Assembly (NCBI GenBank): GCA_944332705.1
Contig: CALVKM010000001.1
Span: 1-64,000, forward strand
From: an uncultured Bacilli bacterium
GTDB taxonomy: Bacteria > Bacillota_I > Bacilli_A > RF39 > UBA660
Length of the DNA: 64,000 nt
Reading direction: 5' to 3'
In this document: positions 33,829 to 42,076 of the stretch, piece by piece
Layout of the letters: each line of letters opens with the position of its first letter
Position numbering within the stretch: the first letter of the stretch is position 1
The notes under the pieces: model-generated
The model's database searches: none
Told to the model about the DNA's origin: nothing
Seen by the model: the letters and a program-made list of their open reading frames with translations, nothing else
Translations under genes and position numbers: made by a program

Positions 33829-34455
33829 ATGACTACTATTTATTTAATAAGACATTCAAAACCATTAAAAGTTAATAATGAATTTAATAATGATGATTTG
33901 CAAATACAAAATGAAAAACAATCACTTTCAATAGAGGGAGAGCAAATCGCCCAAGATAAACTCAATAATATGGAGTTAGATAACATTGATATTTTGTTTT
34001 CATCTAGCTATGTAAGATCAATACAAACCGCTAAATATTTGACAGAGAAAAACAATTTAGAAATAAATATTGTAAGTAATTTAGGTGAAAGAAAATTTGG
34101 AATAGATTCTTGGGATGAACTTCCAGAAGATTTTGAAAGAAAACAGTTTTTTGATGAAAATTATAAAATTGGTAATGGAGAAAGTCAAAAGGAAGTTAGA
34201 GATAGAATGTATTCTGTTATTATGAAAGTATTACATGAAAATAAAAATAAAAGAATAGCCATTGTTAGTCATGGAACAGCAATATCATATTTATTAAGTA
34301 AATGGTGTGATATAACTATTGAGGATGATAAGATGAAATATAGTTATAATGGAGAGGTTTTATTACATAATTATTTTGATTATTGTGAAACATTTAAACT
34401 TGAATTTGATGAAAATAATAATTTATTCAATATACAAAATATAAAGTTCAATTAG
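33829..34455 (+). CDS. Histidine phosphatase family protein
   Basis: A 208-residue phosphoglycerate-mutase-like phosphatase. It has the catalytic LIRHSKP (phospho-His near residue 8; usual form RHGE/RHAK), SSYVRSIQTAKYL with the phosphate-binding Arg, the acidic ERKFGIDSW..L and the second His in IAIVSHGTAISYLL. The substrate (phospho-sugar, nucleotide or protein) cannot be told. The next gene follows after 12 bp with its own GGTGGTG site, so the two are probably one operon. Confidence 0.88.
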   Translation: MTTIYLIRHSKPLKVNNEFNNDDLQIQNEKQSLSIEGEQIAQDKLNNMELDNIDILFSSSYVRSIQTAKYLTEKNNLEINIVSNLGERKFGIDSWDELPEDFERKQFFDENYKIGNGESQKEVRDRMYSVIMKVLHENKNKRIAIVSHGTAISYLLSKWCDITIEDDKMKYSYNGEVLLHNYFDYCETFKLEFDENNNLFNIQNIKFN

Positions 34456-34467
34456 GTGGTGTTAAAT

Positions 34468-35757
34468 ATGAGTTGGAATGAATTATTTTTAAAAATGCAA
34501 GAGATAAATGCAACTATTAATAGTGGTTGTGATTTAAAATATTTAGAGGAAAATATGAAATATGTATTTGAGGCAGGGAAATTCTATAATGATAATTGTG
34601 GTTCTTTATCAAAAGGACTTACAACTCAAATGAGAGAGTGCTATCAGTTTTTTTCTAGATACTTGATAGTTTATATGGCTAAAAAATATGATAAGCATTT
34701 TAGTTATCAGTTGGAATCGGATGCCCCAGTAAGTTGTTTTTTAAAAAATACTATAAATCTTTCTAAACACGTGATTGGAATAATAGATTTTGAGTATATT
34801 ATGTTTACTGTTTTTCATGAGTTTAGGCACAAAATGCAATATGATGATTTCACTAATATATTTAATGATATTAATAGCGTATTATCAATTGATTCCAGTG
34901 CAATTGTTCTTTTAAAAGAAATAGTAACACAAGCTGATACTCAACTTTACAGTGCAAACCATAATTGCTTTATTTGTGAACATGATGCTAATTTATTTGC
35001 ATTGTCTGAATGTGGTTTGCTGATAGATAAACGAAAATTGGAACATGATTATAGACAAATGAATGAAAAAACTAATTACATTTATGCAATGATTAATGGT
35101 ATAGATTTATCTCAAGAGGAATTTAATGACAGACAAAATCTACCAATTGTTTATGAACAAGATTATAGATTTAAAAAATTTATTGTAGGCAAAAAAGTCT
35201 TTAATAATTCCATTTTGAGTTTGATATATAATTCTGATGGAACTCCAAAGTCTTATCAAGAGTTGCTAGAAGAAAAGAAACAACTAATTGAAAAATATAA
35301 GGGACAAACAGTTGATAGAAAAACCTCTACAACAAATTATGAACAATGGTCTAATCCTAAAAGAGCAGAAGAACATATTGAAGAAATTTTTAGGTTGATA
35401 ATTGCTAGTGATCCAATTTTAACTTTACAAGAATATTTGTATAAATTTAATATAATCGATAATAAATTAATAGCTAAACAATATGGGAGAAAAATTGTTA
35501 TTTTTTTAAACAATTGTCCTCAACTTGTTGATATATATAGCAAGGAAATAACTAGTATATTGAAAAATGAAATATTTAATGGAAATGTAGATTTAATTCA
35601 AGAAATAATAGCTAATTTTCCCAATAAATCAATTGCTAAAGAAATTCAATCAATTATTACTGTTATGAATATGAATGTTACTAGTAGGAAAGAACAACAA
35701 TCTCTAAATCCAAAAATCACAAATGAACAAGAAGAAACACACGGTATATCTAGGTAG
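34468..35757 (+). CDS. Zincin-like protein with HEFRH motif
   Basis: 429 residues from ATG 34468 (MSWNELFLKMQE). Around residue 120 it has IMFTVFHEFRHKMQYDD, an HExxH zinc-metalloprotease motif in a helical context. A possible third-ligand region lies about 50 residues later (ICEHDANLFALSECG, with EHDAN resembling an ExxxN/D third-ligand helix). No signal peptide. The family is not one I can name. It might be a cytoplasmic peptidase or an effector-like protein; the metal site is seen, the activity is inferred. Confidence 0.6.
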   Translation: MSWNELFLKMQEINATINSGCDLKYLEENMKYVFEAGKFYNDNCGSLSKGLTTQMRECYQFFSRYLIVYMAKKYDKHFSYQLESDAPVSCFLKNTINLSKHVIGIIDFEYIMFTVFHEFRHKMQYDDFTNIFNDINSVLSIDSSAIVLLKEIVTQADTQLYSANHNCFICEHDANLFALSECGLLIDKRKLEHDYRQMNEKTNYIYAMINGIDLSQEEFNDRQNLPIVYEQDYRFKKFIVGKKVFNNSILSLIYNSDGTPKSYQELLEEKKQLIEKYKGQTVDRKTSTTNYEQWSNPKRAEEHIEEIFRLIIASDPILTLQEYLYKFNIIDNKLIAKQYGRKIVIFLNNCPQLVDIYSKEITSILKNEIFNGNVDLIQEIIANFPNKSIAKEIQSIITVMNMNVTSRKEQQSLNPKITNEQEETHGISR

Positions 35758-35789
35758 TGAAATATATTAAAACATTGGGGCAATAATTC

Positions 35790-36311
35790 TTAAAATTGCT
35801 TGAAGTATACTTTTAAAAAAATTAGGTTTAGCTTCTTTAATTGTTCTAGTAATTCCGGAAAAAAATCTTCGCCACATTTATAATAAGTTATTTCATTATT
35901 TTTGCTAACAGGATATTTAGCATAATTCATAATATATTTTAATTCATCTAAATTCTTACTTTCAATTTCTTTTTTTATAGTTTCATCTTGAATATAAAAT
36001 TTTTCATATTCACTTTCTTTTTGTAAAATATTTTTAAATAATTTATTTTTACTGTAACTTCTACCTAAGGTTATTAATAAAACAGTACCAAAAATAGGGA
36101 ATATTAAAATTAAAATAATCCATGGTAAATCATTACTTATTCTAGTACTATACTTAATTATTGCTAGCACTATTAGTACACTTATCAAACGATATATAAT
36201 GTTAATTATAGCAATATATTCACTAAATAATAAAACGGTTATAATTTCAAAACCAAATTGTAGTAATACTCCTAAAATTACTATTACAGCTCTTTTGATA
36301 GCTAAAATCAT
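35790..36311 (-). pseudogene. Truncated cardiolipin synthase (N-terminal part only)
   Basis: 173 residues matching the start of cardiolipin synthases: two or three membrane helices with the PLDc_N pattern (DLPWIILILIFPIFGTVLLITLG), then the linker AKYPVSKNNEITYYKCGEDFFPELLEQLKK. Where the family continues with FIFLEYFI and the two HKD catalytic motifs, this frame runs into unrelated residues and stops. Both phospholipase-D motifs are absent, so it cannot make cardiolipin. It is a 3' truncation with no visible continuation in the flanking 500 bp. Confidence 0.8.
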
Positions 36312-36813
36312 TTAAATCACTTCCTATAAATAAGTATTAATTTATAAATCTATAATAATTTTATCATATATTATTTACATTGTCTTTAAAAAGTTATATT
36401 AGATTAAAGTGAAAAATATTAATAATAATTGCAACATTATGTTGCAAAATTATTTTGGTCTTCTATCATTTTCAAGTTAATAGGTTGTCAAAATATTTGT
36501 GCTTTATCATTTATTAAATTATACAAACGGGTTTCACATTAGTCTTAATTATTTTTTTCTTTGATTAAAGCATCAAACAATAATATTATTTTATTTTTTC
36601 TGAAATAAAAAACTTACGAACAGTTTCTAGTTCGTAAGTTATTTTTTTATGGAGCAATAGATAAGATAATTTGAAACCTATTACCTATAAGAAAAGTTGT
36701 TAATACAACTAATATCTATAACAATAATACCATATTTTGAAAAAAATTAAAACTAAATTAATAAAATTGATAAAAATAATGATATAATTGTATAAGAAAG
36801 GTAGTGATTATCG
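36312..36813. other. Non-coding stretch with a strong bidirectional hairpin
   Basis: No gene supported. It holds small hairpins (GCAACATTATGTTGC near 36431, AGTTGTTAATACAACT near 36697) and a bidirectional terminator: AACTTACGAAC (36611-36621) with GTTCGTAAGTT (36630-36640), flanked by T runs on both strands. A TTGATA/TATAAT-like promoter precedes the gene at 36814. Confidence 0.5.
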
Positions 36814-38598
36814 ATGGCTGAGTTTGTATCGATTGATAAAAATAAGTATAAAATTGTTGGAATACTAACAGAAGAAGATATAAATAAAATAAATGCATTT
36901 AAGAATAGAACTACTTTAATACTTGATAATACTGTTGGTTTATCAAGTGAATTAGTTTCTAAGATAGTATCAGATAGAGTTGTTTTTAGTATTAAAGGTG
37001 GCTTGGATTATGATGCGAAAGAAAAATATAAAGAACAAAAATATATTGATAGAACTTTTCTATCGCCAAGTGGATTAGAAAAAATAATTAAATATTTTGA
37101 GTATAATGAACAAATGATTAATCCAGATTGGAATGAATTTGAAAAGGCTATGTTTTTATATAATGCTTTAGTTGTAGATATGGAATATGCTGAAGATTAT
37201 GAAAAAATTCAATCACAAGGAACAACCGAAAGGAGTTTAAATGGAGTATTATACGGAAAATTAGTTTGTGCTGGATTTGCTCAAGTGTATAAAGAAATGC
37301 TCGATAGAGTTGGTATAAAGAATTATTATCAAAATCAAAAGGATGTTCACGCATTTAATGTTATTGAAATTGATGGAAAAAAATATGGTGTAGATATTAC
37401 ATGGGATAATAACGATAAAAAGAATAATAATGGAAAATGTGGATTTGGTAGATTTGGACATGATCCTGAATTTTATACTCGACATGGACACCAATTATAC
37501 ATGGAAGTAGATGTATCCGATGATTTTGAGATAACTATTTTAGAAAAGGTTTATGACAATGATGAAGAAGTATATGATTTATCATTACTTAGCATGGAAC
37601 AATTAAATGAGTATTATAGTCATATTGTGTCAAGCGTTAGTGCTAGAAGACCATTTAGATATAACCTACAAGACCAACCCCTTGAAATTAAGAATAAGTA
37701 TTTACCTGTTGATACTGTCGATTTAATATTAAAACAAGAAGCTACACAAGAATATCCTATTGTTGTAATCCTAGACTTTTTAAAAAAGAGAAATGCATTA
37801 CAAGTTAATCCTCAACTAATAGAAGCTTTTTCTAGTAGAAAAGGATATTTATTGGACATAGGTGATAGTAATGGAAAATATAGATATGGTTTAGATTTAT
37901 CATTAATTGGTATTGATAATTATGAGATGGATAGAGGCGGAAATATAACATTTGAAAACGGTAACGAAAGAAGACATGATGCTATTTGGGGAGTCGGTGT
38001 TAATAATTCAAATATGACTCAAGAGGAATTAAATACTTTATGTAATCGTCTTAATCAATATGTAACACAATATTTAAATAATTATATTTCAGATATTATT
38101 AAAAATTTAGATACATTACTAACAAACTATGAATATAAACCAGACGAATGGGATACTAATAGAGCAATAGAAAATGGCAATATATATAGTAAATTAGCAA
38201 TATTAGTTAATAGTCGTGATTATTTAATACAATTAGGTTTGAGTAAGCAAGAAGTAGATAATATTATACAAAGAATAACAAGCAAATATAATGAAATACA
38301 TAAACCATACGAAAGTAATATTAGTAAAAAAGACAATGATTTAGATTTTTTATCAGCAGTTTTTGATGATTTAAATATGGTATGGCAAACAATAGAATAT
38401 GATTTGCAAAAGCAAATAACTGAAGAAGAATTTATTTCTTTATATAGTAATGTTGATTATATGATTAATTTGTTTGAAAAATATATTACTATTGCGGGAG
38501 ATAAAAATTTCAAATTTGATGAATATGGTATTTCAAAAGAAGATTTACAACAATTATTAAATAAAGTAATACAAGATTATCAAAAAAAAGATAGATAA
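36814..38598 (+). CDS. Transglutaminase-like cysteine protein
   Basis: A 594-residue protein without signal peptide. Residues about 95-200 form a transglutaminase-like core: a helix ending in LVCAGFAQVYKEML (nucleophile Cys near 151), DVHAFNVIEIDGKKYGVDITWD (catalytic His and Asp). Bacterial members act as peptidases or in peptide cross-linking. The rest (residues 240-594) is helical with no motif I recognise. Start ATG 36814 has AAAGGTAGTGA upstream. It shares its promoter style with the phosphatase/zincin operon, suggesting a functional set, which is inference. Confidence 0.75.
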   Translation: MAEFVSIDKNKYKIVGILTEEDINKINAFKNRTTLILDNTVGLSSELVSKIVSDRVVFSIKGGLDYDAKEKYKEQKYIDRTFLSPSGLEKIIKYFEYNEQMINPDWNEFEKAMFLYNALVVDMEYAEDYEKIQSQGTTERSLNGVLYGKLVCAGFAQVYKEMLDRVGIKNYYQNQKDVHAFNVIEIDGKKYGVDITWDNNDKKNNNGKCGFGRFGHDPEFYTRHGHQLYMEVDVSDDFEITILEKVYDNDEEVYDLSLLSMEQLNEYYSHIVSSVSARRPFRYNLQDQPLEIKNKYLPVDTVDLILKQEATQEYPIVVILDFLKKRNALQVNPQLIEAFSSRKGYLLDIGDSNGKYRYGLDLSLIGIDNYEMDRGGNITFENGNERRHDAIWGVGVNNSNMTQEELNTLCNRLNQYVTQYLNNYISDIIKNLDTLLTNYEYKPDEWDTNRAIENGNIYSKLAILVNSRDYLIQLGLSKQEVDNIIQRITSKYNEIHKPYESNISKKDNDLDFLSAVFDDLNMVWQTIEYDLQKQITEEEFISLYSNVDYMINLFEKYITIAGDKNFKFDEYGISKEDLQQLLNKVIQDYQKKDR

Positions 38599-38939
38599 AT
38601 CAGTTGAATTTGAAGAAACTCAAAGTTCAGGAATGAAAAGATAAATAAAGACAATGACCTCATGTAGATTCCGCATAATTTCTTTTCTTCATTCATTAAA
38701 CCATCAACTCCTTTTCAATTGTTTGGCACTTTAACCCTAAAAAAAAGGAGACAATAGTATTTAATAAAGTCTAAATACTACTGACTCCTCAAAAAAGTTA
38801 TTATATAAATTTTCTTTCTTATGTATATATTTTATCATAAATGTTCCTCAATTTCTAGAGATGATACATTCTTTATTGGTTTTATATAATATCACTTTTT
38901 TATAAAAAGTCAATTATCTGAGTAGGGAATAAATAGTAT
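38599..38939. other. Intergenic stretch with minus-strand terminator
   Basis: No gene seen. Contains a long interrupted stem: AGGAG-ACAA-TAGTATTTA (38746-38763) with TAAATACTA-CTGA-CTCCT (38772-38789). On the minus strand it is followed by eight T, so it is probably the terminator of the small gene at 38940-39212. Confidence 0.6.
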
Positions 38940-39212
38940 TTAGTTAAGTTTTAAGTAATCTTCTAAATCAGATAACTTTATTTTATTACACAAGTTTTCA
39001 ATAAATATCTCATTAGAATAATTAAAAGCAAGAAATGTTATATCATTAATTATTATTCTATGAGGTTCAACATAGGTTAAGTTAGTTCTATCGATTTTTC
39101 TTATACTACCATTTATAATTTGCATGTTGGTATTTGAAAATTCACATATTAGTTCTAACTTCTTTTTTAATGATTCTTCAATAACTATTTCTTGCTTAAT
39201 AATATTTACCAT
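38940..39212 (-). CDS. Hypothetical small protein
   Basis: 90 residues from ATG 39212 (MVNIIKQEIVIEE), with AAGGATGG upstream; a longer frame to 39281 lacks a ribosome site. It has a helical N-terminus and a beta-rich end (HRIIINDITFLAFNYSNEIFIENL). No motif recognised. It lies just beyond the tRNA-Gly terminator and has its own terminator. Confidence 0.5.
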   Translation of the reverse strand: MVNIIKQEIVIEESLKKKLELICEFSNTNMQIINGSIRKIDRTNLTYVEPHRIIINDITFLAFNYSNEIFIENLCNKIKLSDLEDYLKLN

Positions 39213-39281
39213 AGAAACCATCCTTTCTTTAATAGGATAGTCTTTGTATGACTTCCAAGCTAAACATGGAGTTCGATACAC

Positions 39282-39310
39282 AAAAAAACTAATCCATTTC
39301 TGAATTAGTT
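39282..39310 (-). terminator. Terminator of tRNA-Gly
   Basis: AACTAAT/ATTAGTT stem with a T run on the minus strand, about 40 bases after the tRNA. Confidence 0.65.
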
Positions 39311-39346
39311 GTATTTAAGCTCGGAAAGTTCGAGCGTATTTCCTTA

Positions 39347-39420
39347 TGGAGCAGGTGAGGAGAATCGAACTCCCGTCAGGAGCTTGGAAGGCTCTTATTC
39401 TACCATTAAACTACACCTGC
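39347..39420 (-). tRNA. tRNA-Gly(UCC)
   Basis: A complete 74-nt cloverleaf on the minus strand: acceptor GCAGGTG/CACCTGC, anticodon loop CTTCCAA with anticodon TCC, T loop TTCGATT, discriminator T and encoded CCA. Confidence 0.96.
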
Positions 39421-39477
39421 ATCTGCCTCATGTGTAAAAATTATATCACACAAGGCTGGTATTAGCAAGTATTTTTG

Positions 39478-40857
39478 CTAATTTTTTTCGTGTTCTAAAC
39501 GCCAGTTTTCAACTTCTTCAGCATCATCAAAATGGACTTTATCGCGGCCTAATATTTGATAATCTTCATGGCCTTTACCTAAAATTAATAATATATCTTC
39601 AGCTTCTAATAATTCTATGCCTTTTTTTATTGCTTTATGCCTATCAAGTTCAACTTCATAATTTTTAGTTTTAACACCTTTTAAAATATCATCCATAATT
39701 TTCTCAGGATCTTCTGTTCTAGGGTTATCGCTAGTAAGTATTACATAATCACTTAATTTAGTGGCAATATCTCCCATAATAGGTCTTTTAATTGGATCTC
39801 TATCTCCCCCACAACCAACAATTGTAATTACTTTGCCAGTCTTAAGTTCATTATAAGCACTAATTACTTTTTCAACAGCATCTGGAGTATGAGCATAATC
39901 AATTACTGCATAACCACCATTTACTTTGTGAACTTCACATCTTCCCTTCGGAGGCTTGATTTTACCGGTTTTTTCTATAATATCTTCAATACTAATATTT
40001 AGAGCATGAATTATAGCTAGAGCAGTCATATAGTTATATACATTAAATTTACTTGTTAAATGAGTAGTAACATTGTATTCTTCCTTTTCATAAATAAATT
40101 TAATATCTGTATGATCTGGAGCAATATTAGCATCAACTATATTATAGTTAAATTTTTCATTAAATCCTAAAGTAATACCTTTATTGTTATTCTTTTTAAT
40201 AAACTTTTTACTTGCTTCATCATCACCATTAACAATTAAAGTGCCATCACTAGATAAATAATCAATTATTTTTAATTTTTCTTTTAAATAATTTTCCATA
40301 GTTTTATGGTAATCCAAATGATCTTCAGTTAAATTAGTAAAAGCTGCAATTTTTAAATTGATACCATAAATTCTTTCATAAGATAAAGCATGAGAACTAA
40401 CTTCCATTACTAAAGTATGACATTTAGCTTTTGCTAGTTCTAAAAGTATTTTATAAATTGTTAAAATATCTGGGGTTGTGTTATCTAATTCTACATTTTT
40501 ATTGTGATACTTATATCCAATAGTTCCAAGGTATGCCGTATCAATACCAAGTAAGTTTAGTAATTGATAAGTTAAATAAGCACTCGTTGTTTTACCATTG
40601 GTTCCAGTTATCCCAATAATTTGTAATTTGTTAATTTCTTCGGCATAATCTTCCTTTAAATGTCTTTTTAAATATTCTTCAGTAGATGGTACTACTTCAA
40701 CAGGAACTCCTGCCGTAACTTCTTTTTCAGCGATAACTCTTATTGCTCCGTTATCTACTGCATTAGTTATATAATCGTGTCCATCAACAGTGTGACCTTT
40801 AATTGCTACAAATATTTGTCCAGGTTGAACTTTCCTAGAATCAGTTTCGTATTTCAT
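39478..40857 (-). CDS. murE: UDP-MurNAc-tripeptide synthetase MurE
   Basis: A 459-residue Mur ligase that adds the third amino acid to the peptidoglycan stem peptide in the cytoplasm. Motifs: SRKVQPGQIFVAIKG near the start, ATP site GITGTNGKTTSAYL (about 78), TNLTEDHLDYH, YAHTPDAVEKV, GCGGDRD and the substrate motif DNPRTEDP. The Arg of DNPR is the usual marker for meso-diaminopimelate rather than lysine. Somewhat short but complete. Proves a walled cell. No mur neighbours here, so it stands outside the dcw cluster. Confidence 0.95.
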   Translation of the reverse strand: MKYETDSRKVQPGQIFVAIKGHTVDGHDYITNAVDNGAIRVIAEKEVTAGVPVEVVPSTEEYLKRHLKEDYAEEINKLQIIGITGTNGKTTSAYLTYQLLNLLGIDTAYLGTIGYKYHNKNVELDNTTPDILTIYKILLELAKAKCHTLVMEVSSHALSYERIYGINLKIAAFTNLTEDHLDYHKTMENYLKEKLKIIDYLSSDGTLIVNGDDEASKKFIKKNNNKGITLGFNEKFNYNIVDANIAPDHTDIKFIYEKEEYNVTTHLTSKFNVYNYMTALAIIHALNISIEDIIEKTGKIKPPKGRCEVHKVNGGYAVIDYAHTPDAVEKVISAYNELKTGKVITIVGCGGDRDPIKRPIMGDIATKLSDYVILTSDNPRTEDPEKIMDDILKGVKTKNYEVELDRHKAIKKGIELLEAEDILLILGKGHEDYQILGRDKVHFDDAEEVENWRLEHEKN

Positions 40858-40954
40858 AATTTCCTCCCTCTATATATTTTATTATATCACTAATTTTTAT
40901 TTTACCATAGTTTTTCTTTTGTTATCATGATATAATTATATATAGGTGGTTGTA

Positions 40955-42043
40955 ATGGAAAATATTATATTAACGGGAGATAGACCTACAGGAAGACTAC
41001 ATTTAGGTCATTATGTTGGTTCCCTTAAAAATAGAATAGCTTTGCAAAATAGTGGAGAATTTGATAAGATTTTTATCATGATTGCTGATGCTCAAGCCCT
41101 AACCGATAACTTTGATAATCCTAGTAAAGTTAGGGATAATGTTATTGAAGTAGCCCTTGATTATTTAGCTTGTGGCCTTGATCCAAGCAAAACTACTATG
41201 TTTGTCCAAAGTGAAGTATCAGAACTTACAGAATTAACATTTTATTATATGAATTTAGTAACATTATCTAGACTGGAAAGAAATCCAACAGTTAAAAATG
41301 AAATAAAACTACGGGGATTTGAAAAAAGTATACCAGTAGGTTTTCTAAATTATCCAATTAGTCAAGCAGCAGATATTACAGCTTTCGATGCTACTTGTGT
41401 TCCTGTTGGAGACGATCAATTACCAATGATTGAACAAGCCAGAGAAATTGTCCATAGTTTTAATAATGTATATGGAGAAACTTTAGTTATGCCTGAAGCT
41501 AAAGTTCCGGAATCTGAATTAGAGAGAAGATTACCTGGTTTAGATGGCAATGGTAAAATGAGTAAATCAGTTGGCAATTGTATTTATTTATCTGATGATG
41601 AAGAAACAATCAAGAAAAAAGTTATGAGTATGTATACTGATCCTAATCATATAAAGGTAAGTGATCCTGGCAAAGTTGAAGGCAATGTTGTATTTACTTA
41701 TCTTGATGTATTTGTATCTGATGAAGATTTTGCTAAATATTTACCGGAATATAAAAATTTAGATGAACTTAAAGATCATTATCGGCGTGGTGGTTTAGGT
41801 GATGTTGTTATTAAGAAATTCTTAAATAATGTTTTACAAGATACTTTAAGACCAATTAGAGAAAAAAGACATGAATTAGAAAATAATATTGAATATGTCT
41901 ATGATGTCTTAAAAGGTGGTACAGAAGTTGCTCGGGCAAAAGCAAGGGAAGTTCTTGCAAGAGTTAAGAGAAATATGAAGATAGATTATTTTGAAAGTGA
42001 TGAATTTAGACAAGAAATAGTTGATAAATATCAAGAAAAATGA
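40955..42043 (+). CDS. trpS: Tryptophanyl-tRNA synthetase
   Basis: About 362 residues from ATG 40955 (MENIILTGDRPTGRLHLGHY), with TAGGTGG upstream. Class I synthetase: HIGH-type HLGHY (near 16), Rossmann core, GDDQLPMIEQAREI and KMSKS (near 205). Charges tRNA-Trp. The next gene follows after 33 bp. No T-box is visible before it. Confidence 0.96.
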   Translation: MENIILTGDRPTGRLHLGHYVGSLKNRIALQNSGEFDKIFIMIADAQALTDNFDNPSKVRDNVIEVALDYLACGLDPSKTTMFVQSEVSELTELTFYYMNLVTLSRLERNPTVKNEIKLRGFEKSIPVGFLNYPISQAADITAFDATCVPVGDDQLPMIEQAREIVHSFNNVYGETLVMPEAKVPESELERRLPGLDGNGKMSKSVGNCIYLSDDEETIKKKVMSMYTDPNHIKVSDPGKVEGNVVFTYLDVFVSDEDFAKYLPEYKNLDELKDHYRRGGLGDVVIKKFLNNVLQDTLRPIREKRHELENNIEYVYDVLKGGTEVARAKAREVLARVKRNMKIDYFESDEFRQEIVDKYQEK

Positions 42044-42076
42044 TAATATTTTAATATAGAAGAAGGGTGATGAAAT

